Under the pieces are notes generated by a model that ran no database searches, was not told the origin of the DNA, and worked only from the letters and a program-made list of their open reading frames with translations. Below, piece after piece: positions 1 through 7,063 of a stretch of DNA of 12,704 nucleotides. Position 1 is the stretch's first letter, and each line of letters starts with the position of its first letter. The DNA is from Syntrophobacterales bacterium (GTDB lineage Bacteria; Desulfobacterota; Syntrophorhabdia; Syntrophorhabdales; WCHB1-27), in contig JADGQN010000098.1 in the NCBI GenBank assembly GCA_017881765.1, forward strand, positions 1-12,704. Reading direction: 5' to 3'. Made by a program: the position numbers and the translations under genes.

Positions 1-42
1 GGGCTCAGTCCCAGCGCGAAGGGCTTTACCGAATTGACCCTT

Positions 43-1287
43 TCAACCTTTGCTTCGCAGCATACCTAGAAAACGCTCTGCCAGAGCCTGCGCAAAGGGC
101 TCATCCATAATCGAGCAATCCATCTCCACGATCTCGATGTTACTGTTGCGCAAGTGTTTCTTCAAATTCTTGATGAAGACCTTATCCAATTCAGGATCGT
201 ACAGCGGCATCCCCTCAACACTCAGGGAGGAAAAACCGCGCAAAGGGATGTAAAGAGAGACCGAGGCCTTTGCCGTGTTCAGTTTCTCAGCGAAAGCCTT
301 TGCCGTGGTCTGCAGCTCCGCTTTTGATGTCCGCGCCTGGACGCGCATTTCATCCTGGAAATAGAGTTTCCTCTTTTCAATTTTCCGCTGTTTCCAGATC
401 GGATCCGTGAGCCTCCGCTCGTAAGGGCCGCAGCTGAACATGTCGAAGCCACAGAGGGTCATGACAATGGGTATTGTGGTTGAGAGCTCGCCTGTCAGTC
501 GTTCCATGCCCGCACTGCGGTTACCTCCAAGGATTGCCTCTGACAGTCCCGCGGGAGAGAGATCTACTAATCCCCGGAAGAGCCCATCCACGGTCATCTC
601 TTCCATCACACGCTCGCCGATACCCTGGGCGTGGAAGGGGATTACCTCGAGCCCTTCTCTTTCCAGTATACCCCTCACCTTCCGCGCGCAGACTTCACAA
701 AACTGAAACTCGGCCATCCCTATCTGGCGCCCATCCGTCAACTTCTCAGTTTTGCCGAACGCTGAAACACCGGCCACCATGGCTGCAAAGCGCTCCAGCA
801 CGTTCCGCACAAAGGAGCTCATGCCGTTTATGTCTACGCATGAATGAAAGATGGTAATGTCTTTGTATCCGTAATAGCGGCCGGCGTACATGGGCATCGC
901 GGCCGAACTTGAAAGTATCATCTTGGGAAATCCGAAAGGGAGTCGTCTCATCACCCAGGAGAAAAATGTTGAACTGCTGGCACCGCCGAGTCCTGCGATG
1001 CAGTCAATCGAGCCCCTGCTATAGAGTTCCTGGCTGATCTTTGTGGCACCCTTGATCATGTGATCCATAGGTTCCGACGTGCCCTTGCTGCTCTGTATGA
1101 GGTCGAAGGTGACGCCGGCTTCCTTCGCCACATCGACGCAGCTGTACTCGGCCGGACCCTCTTTATACGCGCCCATGGATATATCCATGAGTATCACCTT
1201 GCAGCCATGCTCTTCCATGAGGCTCTTTGCGTGCAGAGTCTCGTTGTATCTCGTGTCGAGGCTGCTCAGAAGTAATACAGTTGCCAT
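43..1287 (-). CDS. Tm-1-like ATP-binding / UPF0261 family protein
   Basis: A 414-residue protein of the UPF0261 (Tm-1-like) family. The N-terminal half shows the family signature: LDTRYNE near residue 12, a glycine-rich GLGGASSS followed by MRRLPFGFPK, then YKDITIFHSCVDINGM. The C-terminal half carries GLVDLSPAGLSEAILGGN and a final PLRGFSSLSVEGMPLYDP plus a DEPFAQALAE segment. The Tm-1 N-terminal domain is known to bind nucleotide in the plant protein; the bacterial members have no settled reaction. I chose the ATG at 1287 because GGGAGG sits 7 nt upstream and the conserved MATVLLLSSLDTR begins there; the open frame up to 1380 reads through a repetitive spacer. It is the last cistron of the cluster, 221 bp after the NIPSNAP-like gene and separated from it by a long inverted repeat. 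Family assignment is strong; function is unknown. Confidence 0.88.
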   Translation of the reverse strand: MATVLLLSSLDTRYNETLHAKSLMEEHGCKVILMDISMGAYKEGPAEYSCVDVAKEAGVTFDLIQSSKGTSEPMDHMIKGATKISQELYSRGSIDCIAGLGGASSSTFFSWVMRRLPFGFPKMILSSSAAMPMYAGRYYGYKDITIFHSCVDINGMSSFVRNVLERFAAMVAGVSAFGKTEKLTDGRQIGMAEFQFCEVCARKVRGILEREGLEVIPFHAQGIGERVMEEMTVDGLFRGLVDLSPAGLSEAILGGNRSAGMERLTGELSTTIPIVMTLCGFDMFSCGPYERRLTDPIWKQRKIEKRKLYFQDEMRVQARTSKAELQTTAKAFAEKLNTAKASVSLYIPLRGFSSLSVEGMPLYDPELDKVFIKNLKKHLRNSNIEIVEMDCSIMDEPFAQALAERFLGMLRSKG

Positions 1288-1303
1288 CAGGGAACCTCCC
1301 AGA

Positions 1304-1511
1304 GTACAGGTAGGAACAGGAAAAAGATAAAGCAGGTAGAGGTAACGACTAAAACGAAGGTTAAGGCAGAGGTTAGACACAAGGCTTGGGTTCTTCTCTC
1401 AACCTTGGTTCTTGTGGTTTCCTCAACCTGTGCTTTTGTTCTTACCTGCTCCTCTCCTCTACCTTTTTTTCGTTTTTACCTCTACCTGTATTATCTCTTA
1501 CCTGTTCTTTA
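1304..1511. repeat. Long imperfect inverted repeat, purine-rich then pyrimidine-rich
   Basis: The 221-bp gap between the NIPSNAP-like and UPF0261 genes holds no gene. On the plus strand it is purine-rich from about 1304 to 1387 and pyrimidine-rich from about 1388 to 1511. The halves are partly complementary: CAGGTAGAGGTAA at 1333-1345 has its exact reverse complement at 1476-1488, and the flanking AGATAAAG / TTATCTCT and AAAACGAA / TTCGTTTTT stretches also pair after small gaps. Many degenerate AGGTA units recur on both arms. In mRNA this would form a long imperfect hairpin ending just before the Shine-Dalgarno site of the UPF0261 gene (1295-1300). Its upstream end touches the stop codon of the NIPSNAP-like gene. 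Confidence 0.7.
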
Positions 1512-2168
1512 AAGTCCTGCTGTCAATCCCTTGATGAAGTAAGGGATCTCTACCCTGCGTGTCGGGGCCAGGATTTTGCTCTGGTAATCCATTACGTACT
1601 TTGATTTCAGGGTCCTTGTGAGCATGCGATACTCATCCGTGTCGATCGCTTTGGCAATCTCCTCTATGGCCCGGCTCGTACCTTCCACAAGTATGAAAGG
1701 ACCGGAGCCGATTACCGCTTTCCATATATTCGTCACTCTGATGCCAAGCTGCTCCATCTTGGGAATGAACTCGGCTTCCAGGAACTCCCTGTAACCCTTT
1801 TCCATACCGGGGAGGATGTTGAATAACTGATTGAATTTCCAGACGCCGAGCTGCACCTCATATCTGTCAACCTTGATCGGCCCGTAGGATACATAGAGCT
1901 TGCTGGAGTAATTCCTTATAAGCGGAAATATTTCTTCCAGGAGATCCGCATATTCATCAGATCCGATGGCCTTCTGGAAGGCAAGGAGATCCTCTGTAGT
2001 GGACACGCCCACAATACGGGGTCCGGCACCAACCACCACATAGTATGCGCCGACGAGCCTCAGCCCCGTCTTTTCGTACGTAGGAATATATTTGCTGAGG
2101 ATAAACTCCTGGTATTCCTTCTCCTTGTTCTCCACCACGTCCCAGTACTGTGCGAATAGTATAGCCAT
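1509..2168 (-). CDS. Duplicated NIPSNAP-like (dimeric alpha-beta barrel) protein
   Basis: A 219-residue soluble protein built from two copies of a ferredoxin-like module. Residues 17-54 (KEYQEFILSKYIPTYEKTG...VGAGPRIVG) align with residues 124-161 (KGYREFLEAEFIPKMEQLG...IGSGPFILV), and AIGSDEY at 67-73 matches AIDTDEY at 174-180; both pairs are exactly 107 residues apart. The pattern resembles NIPSNAP/EthD-type dimeric alpha-beta barrels, in which one chain here would supply both halves. No signal peptide or membrane segment is seen. The start at 2168 has AGGAGG 5 nt upstream. It lies only 28 bp after the ATP-grasp gene, so it is probably cotranslated with it. Its mass (about 24-25 kDa) is close to the third subunit of phenylphosphate synthase, but that protein has CBS domains and this one does not. 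Family call is moderately sure; function unknown. Confidence 0.7.
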   Translation of the reverse strand: MAILFAQYWDVVENKEKEYQEFILSKYIPTYEKTGLRLVGAYYVVVGAGPRIVGVSTTEDLLAFQKAIGSDEYADLLEEIFPLIRNYSSKLYVSYGPIKVDRYEVQLGVWKFNQLFNILPGMEKGYREFLEAEFIPKMEQLGIRVTNIWKAVIGSGPFILVEGTSRAIEEIAKAIDTDEYRMLTRTLKSKYVMDYQSKILAPTRRVEIPYFIKGLTAGL

Positions 2169-2196
2169 GGCTCCTCCTGGAATATACGCAAAACTC

Positions 2197-3240
2197 TTAC
2201 TTCCTGAATAGCTGCAACATGAGATCGATCACATACTCCTCGTCCTTGTGCGCCTCTTTTTTGGCAAATTTTGCACCTCTGGCCTGGACCCAGAAAATGC
2301 TCTCAGGAAAGGAAAACCGCTTGTCGACCACCCATTCCATGTCTTGAGGCACACCGAAATACGTCTCAACGTCCTTGGCGACCCTCACGATTTCAAGGAT
2401 TTCATCGTCGTTGATGCAGGGTTGGTCTTTAAGTTCCTCCGAGACGTCGCAAATGCGTGTACCACAGGTATCATAGACGACCATCTTTGTCTTGGCGGCA
2501 ACCGATTTCGATTCAATGATCATATCGTGCTTGTGGACGACGAAGGAATCAGGCGTAATATCTCCACTGACGACGCTCTCTCCGAGGCCGAAGTTGCCCT
2601 CTACAATGGCCCGGTCTGTATCACCGATGTTCGGCAGAAGCGTCAATATGACGCCCGCACACCTGGCCTCAATCATCATAATAACCGCCACGCCGATCGG
2701 CGCCCAGGAAATGGGCATGTTCTGCTGAATCCTGAAGGCGATGGCCCTTGTAGTAAAGGCGCTGCCCCACACTTTTTTCACGTGTTCGATGATGGCTTTC
2801 TCGCCGGCGACGTTCAGATAGGTTTCCATCTGGCCCGGCATACTTACAGCCCCACTTGACCTCACTGCGCAAGCCACCTGGTCGATGGCCACTTTTTCTT
2901 GCAGCCCCGAATAATAACGGCCTATATCGGCTGCAAGGTCGGGGGGCATCGGGCACTCCTCGATTGCCCCCCTTATCTGAGCACTCGTTTCTATCATTTT
3001 TCCCATATCCTGTTCCACGTCAAGGCCCGTGGCCACCGCTTCTTCAACGATTTGGCTCACCTTTTCCTTCAGTCCGGTAGCCTCCATGAAGTGCTCATAG
3101 GCCTTGACGGAGAGCGCAAAGCCGTAGGGTACACGAAGCCCCTGCCTTATCAGTTCTCCCAGGTTGGCGCACTTCTTGCCCACAAGATCGTTATATTCTT
3201 TCGACAGCTCGTCAAGCCAGTATATTTCCTTCACTTCCAT
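2197..3240 (-). CDS. PEP-synthase/PPDK-like ATP-grasp subunit (split dikinase, N-terminal half)
   Basis: A 347-residue protein corresponding to only the PEP/pyruvate-binding ATP-grasp domain of PEP synthase and pyruvate phosphate dikinase. Visible motifs in order: GKKCANLGEL at 21-30, VPYGFALSVKAY at 37-48, AVRSSGAVSMPGQMETYLNV at 125-144 (PPDK-like wording), VWGSAFTTRAIAFR at 157-170, EGNFGLGESVVSG at 214-226, GVPQDMEWVVD at 296-306 and VQARG at 318-322. It would use ATP to phosphorylate the histidine of a partner protein, releasing AMP and Pi at the end of the cycle. The partner is encoded just upstream (3443-5128). The ATG at 3240 is preferred over 3270 because GGGGAG precedes it and homology begins with MEVKEIYW. 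Size and content match the 40-kDa beta subunit of phenylphosphate synthase; the substrate here is not known. Confidence 0.85.
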   Translation of the reverse strand: MEVKEIYWLDELSKEYNDLVGKKCANLGELIRQGLRVPYGFALSVKAYEHFMEATGLKEKVSQIVEEAVATGLDVEQDMGKMIETSAQIRGAIEECPMPPDLAADIGRYYSGLQEKVAIDQVACAVRSSGAVSMPGQMETYLNVAGEKAIIEHVKKVWGSAFTTRAIAFRIQQNMPISWAPIGVAVIMMIEARCAGVILTLLPNIGDTDRAIVEGNFGLGESVVSGDITPDSFVVHKHDMIIESKSVAAKTKMVVYDTCGTRICDVSEELKDQPCINDDEILEIVRVAKDVETYFGVPQDMEWVVDKRFSFPESIFWVQARGAKFAKKEAHKDEEYVIDLMLQLFRK

Positions 3241-3253
3241 GGCACTCTCCCCG

Positions 3254-3422
3254 TACCAGGTTGCCTTCATTCATAGACCCGTGTTTGGACACGGGCACCC
3301 CTCTTCGTTGGCCTGCGGAGGCACGACTCCGACGTACTAATAGTACGCCTCCGTCGCTATCCTCCTGGTCGCCCGGGGCACCCGGCCGAAGGCTGGGTCG
3401 TATTTTTGAATGCAACCTGGTA
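3254..3422. repeat. Palindromic intergenic element 1
   Basis: A 169-bp imperfect palindrome fills most of the 202-bp gap between the two dikinase genes. The ends are inverted repeats: TACCAGGTTG-CCTT-CATTCA (3254-3273) against TGAATG-CAACCTGGTA (3407-3422), differing only by a 4-nt insertion. The centre is CGTAC-TAATA-GTACG (3333-3347). Each arm also carries its own small hairpin: CCCGTGT-TTGG-ACACGGG (3278-3295) and ACCCGGCC-GAA-GGCTGGGT (3380-3398, one mismatch). The left end lies a few bases upstream of the ribosome site of the ATP-grasp gene. The core and a CTTCGTTG motif at 3303-3310 are shared with the element at 5915-6043. It looks like a REP- or MITE-type element; no open frame is inside. 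Confidence 0.75.
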
Positions 3423-3442
3423 TCAGCCGGCTGCTCACCTTT

Positions 3443-5128
3443 CTATTTGTTGAGGATGAAAACCGTACCCATGTTGGCGTCCAACCTCACTGTCATGCCA
3501 TCCTTCAGTACTTTCGTCCCCTCAAACACGTTCATCACGACCGGTATTCCAAACTCCCTGCCCACGATAGCGGCGTGAGATAAGCTTGCGCCTCGGTCGA
3601 CGATAACGCCGCCGAGGAGGGAGAATACCGGTGTCCAGCTAGGAGAGGTAGTGGGCGCCACGAGAATATCACCCTTCTCGATCTTCGAAAGCTCGGTCTC
3701 AGTCCAGACGACCTTCACCTTGCCTTCGATGACCCCGGGTGAACCGCAAACCCCGTAGAGATCTGCCTTCAGCTCCGGTCTTGCCACCGGCATCGTGCCG
3801 ACAACCACTTTGAGGGCGATCGGATCGAGAGATTCGACCAATGCCTTCATCGCCTCTTCAATGGTGAAGCCTTCCTTCATGATCATGGGTACGTTACCTT
3901 TTTCGCTCCAACCCTGCCAGTCGGCTTTTCTCCGGCTTACCATGGACCTCATGTTGAACATGCCCGGATTGATACCGGCTCGCCTTACCTCATCGGGGAT
4001 TAAGAAGAACATATCTTCGGCGTTGTCAATCGCACCTGCCTTGACCCAGCGTCTTCCAAGCCCCAGTGCACTTCTTCTGATCATCGCGTGGGTGTAGAGA
4101 TCGAGGTAGTGGTTGTGCTCTTCGCTAAACCTGGAGCTGCTCTGGGCAAGCTTCAAGATCATCTGGAACCAGCTTCTCTGCTCCGGCGCGATCTTTGCCA
4201 GTACCTCCTTCTCTGTTGCTATGCGCTCTACCTCACGTTTTTTGCGCTCATCGTCAAGGCTGTAGCTCACGCCCCTTTCGAGACTCATCTTGATCACGTT
4301 GAAGGCGGGCGTCGGATCCTCAAGCCACGTCGGTACGTTGATCTCTGCCATGCGTTCCATTCTGATTCCGGCCTCTTTCTCCATGAAGTCGTCAAATTTT
4401 TTGAGGAACTCCTGACCCTTCGGTGCAGACTTCAGGGCATCTCTCACTTTTTCACCCGATGTCTTGAGGAAGGTATCCTTAAGCCCCATCTCCTGAGCCA
4501 GTTTTGCCAGCTCGAAGAGCCCCTTATCAACTTGGAAGCTCTTGTTATCGAAACCGCTGGTGAGCTTGTGGAATTGGGGGCTCGTATCATCGATGCCGAG
4601 GAGTTGCTTCGTCAGCTGCTCGAAGAGCACGAAGGCCGTGTACACGCCGTACATCATGTACATATGTATTTCCCACATACGCCGCGTGGTATCGATCGTC
4701 TCCTCAAAATTTGCGAGAAGCTGGATGTTCGATGCGGTATCCAGATTGAGCGATTTCAGTTTCTCGTACCGGCCTACGATCTCGTCCACAAAGCCCTGCC
4801 AGATACCGTCAAAGTTCTCGATGAGGGGCCGTATGGCGATCTTGAAGCGCTCCTCGCGGGCCTTTCTTTCATTCGGGTCGGTGACCAGCAGTAGTGCCAG
4901 ATATCCGCCGCCATCCTTGAACCTCCAGTCCCACCCCTTGACTGTCGGCAGGGATAGCGATTCGGCTCCATACTGCATGCCGTGGCGGCAGAAGTTGATC
5001 CAGAACCAGCCGAACATGGGCGTCCAGGGCGGCACCGAATGCGTCGCGTCCTGGAACCAACAAGGTGATATGTCGAAATCCGTGCTCTCATCAAACTCAA
5101 GCCCTGGTACGCAGTCATACACCTTCAT
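3443..5128 (-). CDS. PEP-utilising phospho-histidine subunit (split dikinase, C-terminal half)
   Basis: A 561-residue protein with a long helical, probably substrate-binding region followed by a C-terminal mobile swivelling domain. That domain (about 450-561) has the family run GSPGVIEGKV, GDILVAPTTSPSWTP and GASLSHAAIVGREFGIPVV, with His518 as the expected phospho-acceptor. The middle part (about 300-420) has the RSALGLGRRWVKAG and DMFFLIPDEVRRAG wording also found in rifampin phosphotransferase and related dikinases. There is no ATP-grasp domain and no PEP/pyruvate TIM barrel, so it must work with the ATP-grasp protein at 2197-3240 and transfer phosphate to some other acceptor. This is the architecture of the 70-kDa subunit of phenylphosphate synthase. 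The ATG at 5128 has GGGGGAG 5 nt upstream; the extra 43 residues of the longer frame overlap the SDR gene and are rejected. It follows the SDR by 22 bp. Confidence 0.85.
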   Translation of the reverse strand: MKVYDCVPGLEFDESTDFDISPCWFQDATHSVPPWTPMFGWFWINFCRHGMQYGAESLSLPTVKGWDWRFKDGGGYLALLLVTDPNERKAREERFKIAIRPLIENFDGIWQGFVDEIVGRYEKLKSLNLDTASNIQLLANFEETIDTTRRMWEIHMYMMYGVYTAFVLFEQLTKQLLGIDDTSPQFHKLTSGFDNKSFQVDKGLFELAKLAQEMGLKDTFLKTSGEKVRDALKSAPKGQEFLKKFDDFMEKEAGIRMERMAEINVPTWLEDPTPAFNVIKMSLERGVSYSLDDERKKREVERIATEKEVLAKIAPEQRSWFQMILKLAQSSSRFSEEHNHYLDLYTHAMIRRSALGLGRRWVKAGAIDNAEDMFFLIPDEVRRAGINPGMFNMRSMVSRRKADWQGWSEKGNVPMIMKEGFTIEEAMKALVESLDPIALKVVVGTMPVARPELKADLYGVCGSPGVIEGKVKVVWTETELSKIEKGDILVAPTTSPSWTPVFSLLGGVIVDRGASLSHAAIVGREFGIPVVMNVFEGTKVLKDGMTVRLDANMGTVFILNK

Positions 5129-5150
5129 AATTACTCCCCCTTTTTGTTTA

Positions 5151-5903
5151 TTAGTGCATTGCTCTTCCGCCATCGACGAGGATGGTCTGACCAGTAATGA
5201 AGTCAGCCTCGTCTGAGGAAAAAAGTAATGCAGCACCCACGATATCTTCAGCCACACCGAGCCTCCCTAAAGGCGTCTTCGACGCATCGTACTTGGTGAC
5301 ATCGGCGATGGTCCTGCTTCCCTCTGTGTCGGTAAAACCCGGCGCAATGGCATTGATGCATATGTTGTGCGGCCCGAGCTCTATGGCAAGGGCGCGCGTG
5401 AGCCCCACGATAGCACCTTTACTGGCAACGTAATGGACAAAGCCGTGAGACCCGGTAAAGAAAACCTCTGACGTCATGTTGACTATTTTGCCCTTTCCCT
5501 GTTCTTTCATGTAAGGAAAGACGGCCTTCACGCACTGCCAGGTCCCTTTTACGTTGACGCTCATCAGGTTATCCCATTCTTCCTCGCTGATCTCGTAGAA
5601 GTTCTTTCTCTTAAGGCCTCCGTAAAACGCGGCATTGTTGATAAGAATGTCGATCTTCCCGAACCTGTCTTTCGTGAACTTCGCCATGCTCTCGGTCTGT
5701 TCCCTGGAGGTGATGTCGATCTGGAGAAGCTCGCCTTCTGAGTCCACCTCTCTTATGTTGCGGACTGTCTCTTCGAGCCCCCCTATGTCCTTGTCCGTTG
5801 CCAATACCTTAGCACCTTCCCGGGCAAGCCCCACACAGAAAATTCTGCCCAGGCCCCTTCCGGCACCAGTAACAATGGCAACCTTACCTTCCAGTCTCTT
5901 CAT
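5151..5903 (-). CDS. Short-chain dehydrogenase/reductase (classical SDR)
   Basis: A 250-residue classical SDR. The nucleotide motif is TGAGRGLG at 12-19, with Asp37 at the end of the second strand (LATDKD), which favours NAD(H) over NADP(H). NNAA at 89-92 replaces the usual NNAG. The catalytic set is complete: Asn117, Ser145, Tyr158 and Lys162 (YVASK). The C-terminal GQTILVDGGRAMH is typical of FabG-like members. It would interconvert an alcohol and a ketone, or a hydroxyacyl and ketoacyl group; the substrate cannot be told from the sequence. The ATG at 5903 has AGGAGGAG directly upstream; the longer frame to 5930 runs into a palindromic repeat. It is 22 bp upstream of the phospho-histidine subunit gene, so it is probably part of the same pathway as the dikinase. 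Confidence 0.92.
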   Translation of the reverse strand: MKRLEGKVAIVTGAGRGLGRIFCVGLAREGAKVLATDKDIGGLEETVRNIREVDSEGELLQIDITSREQTESMAKFTKDRFGKIDILINNAAFYGGLKRKNFYEISEEEWDNLMSVNVKGTWQCVKAVFPYMKEQGKGKIVNMTSEVFFTGSHGFVHYVASKGAIVGLTRALAIELGPHNICINAIAPGFTDTEGSRTIADVTKYDASKTPLGRLGVAEDIVGAALLFSSDEADFITGQTILVDGGRAMH

Positions 5904-5914
5904 CTCTCCTCCTG

Positions 5915-6043
5915 GGGGGTGGCGAGTCAAAACCTCATCTGCTTCGTTGCCTGCGCCTTACCTCACTCCGACGTACATCTAGTACGCCTCCGTTCGTCAC
6001 GGCTTGAGCGCCTCGCATCTGAAGGCTTTTACTCGCCACCCCC
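5915..6043. repeat. Palindromic intergenic element 2
   Basis: A 129-bp imperfect palindrome centred on CGTAC-ATCTA-GTACG (5972-5986, centre 5979). Its ends are inverted repeats: GGGGGTGGCGAGTCAAAA (5915-5932) against TTTTACTCGCCACCCCC (6027-6043), equally far from the centre. The shared segment ACTCCGACGTAC...AGTACGCCTCCGT and a CTTCGTTG motif 37 nt left of the centre (5942-5949) recur in element 1 at the same distance. The outer arms do not match those of element 1. The left end abuts the Shine-Dalgarno site of the SDR gene. Confidence 0.75.
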
Positions 6044-6140
6044 GGAATGTGTCATCCACTCTCAAATGCCTTACTCGCCACCCAGAATTTGTCGTGGTCG
6101 CTCTCTGAAACATTTTACTCGTCACCCGGAATGTGTCTCA
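6027..6140. repeat. Three tandem copies of an ACTCGCCACCC...GTGTC unit
   Basis: The right arm of element 2 is the first of three degenerate copies with spacing of 42 and 44 bp: TTTTACTCGCCACCCCCGG starting at 6027, TTACTCGCCACCCAGAATT at 6071, and TTTTACTCGTCACCCGGAA at 6113. Each is followed by a GTGTC/TTGTC-like end. A fourth copy, in opposite orientation, forms the left arm of element 2 (5915-5932). They lie between the DUF89 and SDR genes; nothing coding is seen. The copies are too few, too diverged and too close together for a CRISPR array. Confidence 0.6.
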
Positions 6141-6175
6141 TCATCTGCTCTTACTGATTTTCCGTTCACTATCCA

Positions 6176-7063
6176 CTATCCGCTTATTTGCCTTGCCCCA
6201 CGTTCCAGCTTTACGATCGTCGTTCCTGTGGCCAGGCCCGTCTCGCGTGCAATGGCCGGACATTTTACCTTGAGCATAAAGATTGCGGGCTTGGTCTGGA
6301 GTTCGCCTGCTAGTGCTTCGTAGCTTCCGGTCCCCTTGGCCAGCACGAGATCCGCATCGTGAAGAGCCTGTATGGCAAGTGGTTCCAAGTCTGCAGGCGT
6401 GAGAAATCCCTTTACTGTTATGATGCTGTCTACCAGGCCGTCCAGTCCGAAGAAAAGGGCGTCACTTATCGTGGCGTCCTCGAAAAAGGTGTTTTTCTTC
6501 ACGACGAGTGTCACGTATTTTCCCATCGCCTTGAGCTGCGTCAGGACAAGTGAGTCGAAACCGATCTCGCCGGCGTTGTCCGTCACGTAGAGCACACGGT
6601 GGGCAGCCTTGATCGCGTCGTAGACGTCGCCCACAACGGCCGGAGCAGGGCTTTCCCCGCTCATGAGGGAGCGCATTTCCGAGAAGGTATACGCGCCTGA
6701 AGGCGCACTAAGAGGTGAAACATTTGCTGCGGCCGCGAGGAAGCAGGCCCGCTCGAACCCCGTTTGAGCAGTATTTGCATTCATGATGTGCGTGGCTGCT
6801 TCCGGTAAGAGACGTTTTGCGTGTTCGTTGCTTTCAGCTTTCAGCTGCTCGTAATGCTTTGCGAGCATAGGGGTAGTTTCAAGAGCGGCCCACACCGTGC
6901 TGTTGCAAAGCGTTCCTACGTTGGCAGTAGGCGTGGTCTCTTTAAGAAGGATGCCCACAATCCGCCTGGTCAACGCTGACGCGTCCTCAGAAGCGGTATG
7001 TGCCGCGGCTCGTTCATAGACCCAGTGAACAAGGCAAGCACCGCATTCCGGATGAGGCTTCAC
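6176..7063 (-). CDS. DUF89 / ARMT1-like damage-control phosphatase family protein
   Basis: A 295-residue protein of the DUF89 family. An N-terminal CGAC (residues 7-10) fits the microbial subgroup with paired cysteines. The metal-binding core is YVTDNAGEIGFD at 159-170, with Asp162, Asn163 and Glu166 and Asp170. LAKGTGSYEAL at 241-251 and CPAIARETGLATGTTIVK at 268-285 complete the family pattern. Studied members are metal-dependent phosphatases that remove damaged or surplus phosphorylated metabolites. In this cluster a dikinase is predicted to make a phosphorylated intermediate, so a matching phosphatase is a plausible role, though inferred. The start is a GTG at 7063 with AAGGGGA upstream, and the conserved HPECGAC follows directly. 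It comes 75 bp after the FAD oxidoreductase gene and is followed by a 272-bp repeat-filled gap. Confidence 0.88.
   Translation of the reverse strand: MKPHPECGACLVHWVYERAAAHTASEDASALTRRIVGILLKETTPTANVGTLCNSTVWAALETTPMLAKHYEQLKAESNEHAKRLLPEAATHIMNANTAQTGFERACFLAAAANVSPLSAPSGAYTFSEMRSLMSGESPAPAVVGDVYDAIKAAHRVLYVTDNAGEIGFDSLVLTQLKAMGKYVTLVVKKNTFFEDATISDALFFGLDGLVDSIITVKGFLTPADLEPLAIQALHDADLVLAKGTGSYEALAGELQTKPAIFMLKVKCPAIARETGLATGTTIVKLERGARQISG

Noticed and set aside
1288..1380. Longer N terminus for the UPF0261 protein (start at 1380)
   Set aside because: The added residues are translated from the inverted repeat, and the ATG at 1287 has a good Shine-Dalgarno site and begins the family homology.
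1386..1604. 72-codon plus-strand frame in the repetitive spacer
   Set aside because: Its translation is low-complexity Leu/Ser/Cys produced by the pyrimidine tract and it runs into the NIPSNAP-like gene on the other strand; no ribosome site.
3380..3407. Intrinsic terminator on the plus strand (GC stem followed by T-run)
   Set aside because: There is no plus-strand gene to terminate, and the stem is one arm of palindromic element 1, with a comparable stem on the other arm.
2197..5128. Frameshifted or broken ordinary PEP synthase
   Set aside because: The two parts are in the wrong order for a single PpsA split by a mutation (the His-domain gene comes first in transcription), both have their own ribosome sites, and the PEP/pyruvate barrel is absent from both.
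2197..5128. Naming the pair as phenylphosphate synthase outright
   Set aside because: Architecture fits, but the acceptor specificity cannot be read, and the expected carboxylase genes and CBS-domain subunit are not in the window.
5129..5257. Longer N terminus for the phospho-histidine subunit (start at 5257)
   Set aside because: It would overlap the end of the SDR gene by over 100 bp and has no ribosome site, while the ATG at 5128 has GGGGGAG correctly spaced.
6027..6140. CRISPR array
   Set aside because: Only three diverged repeats with spacers of about 25 bp, part of which is also repeat-like, and no cas genes nearby.
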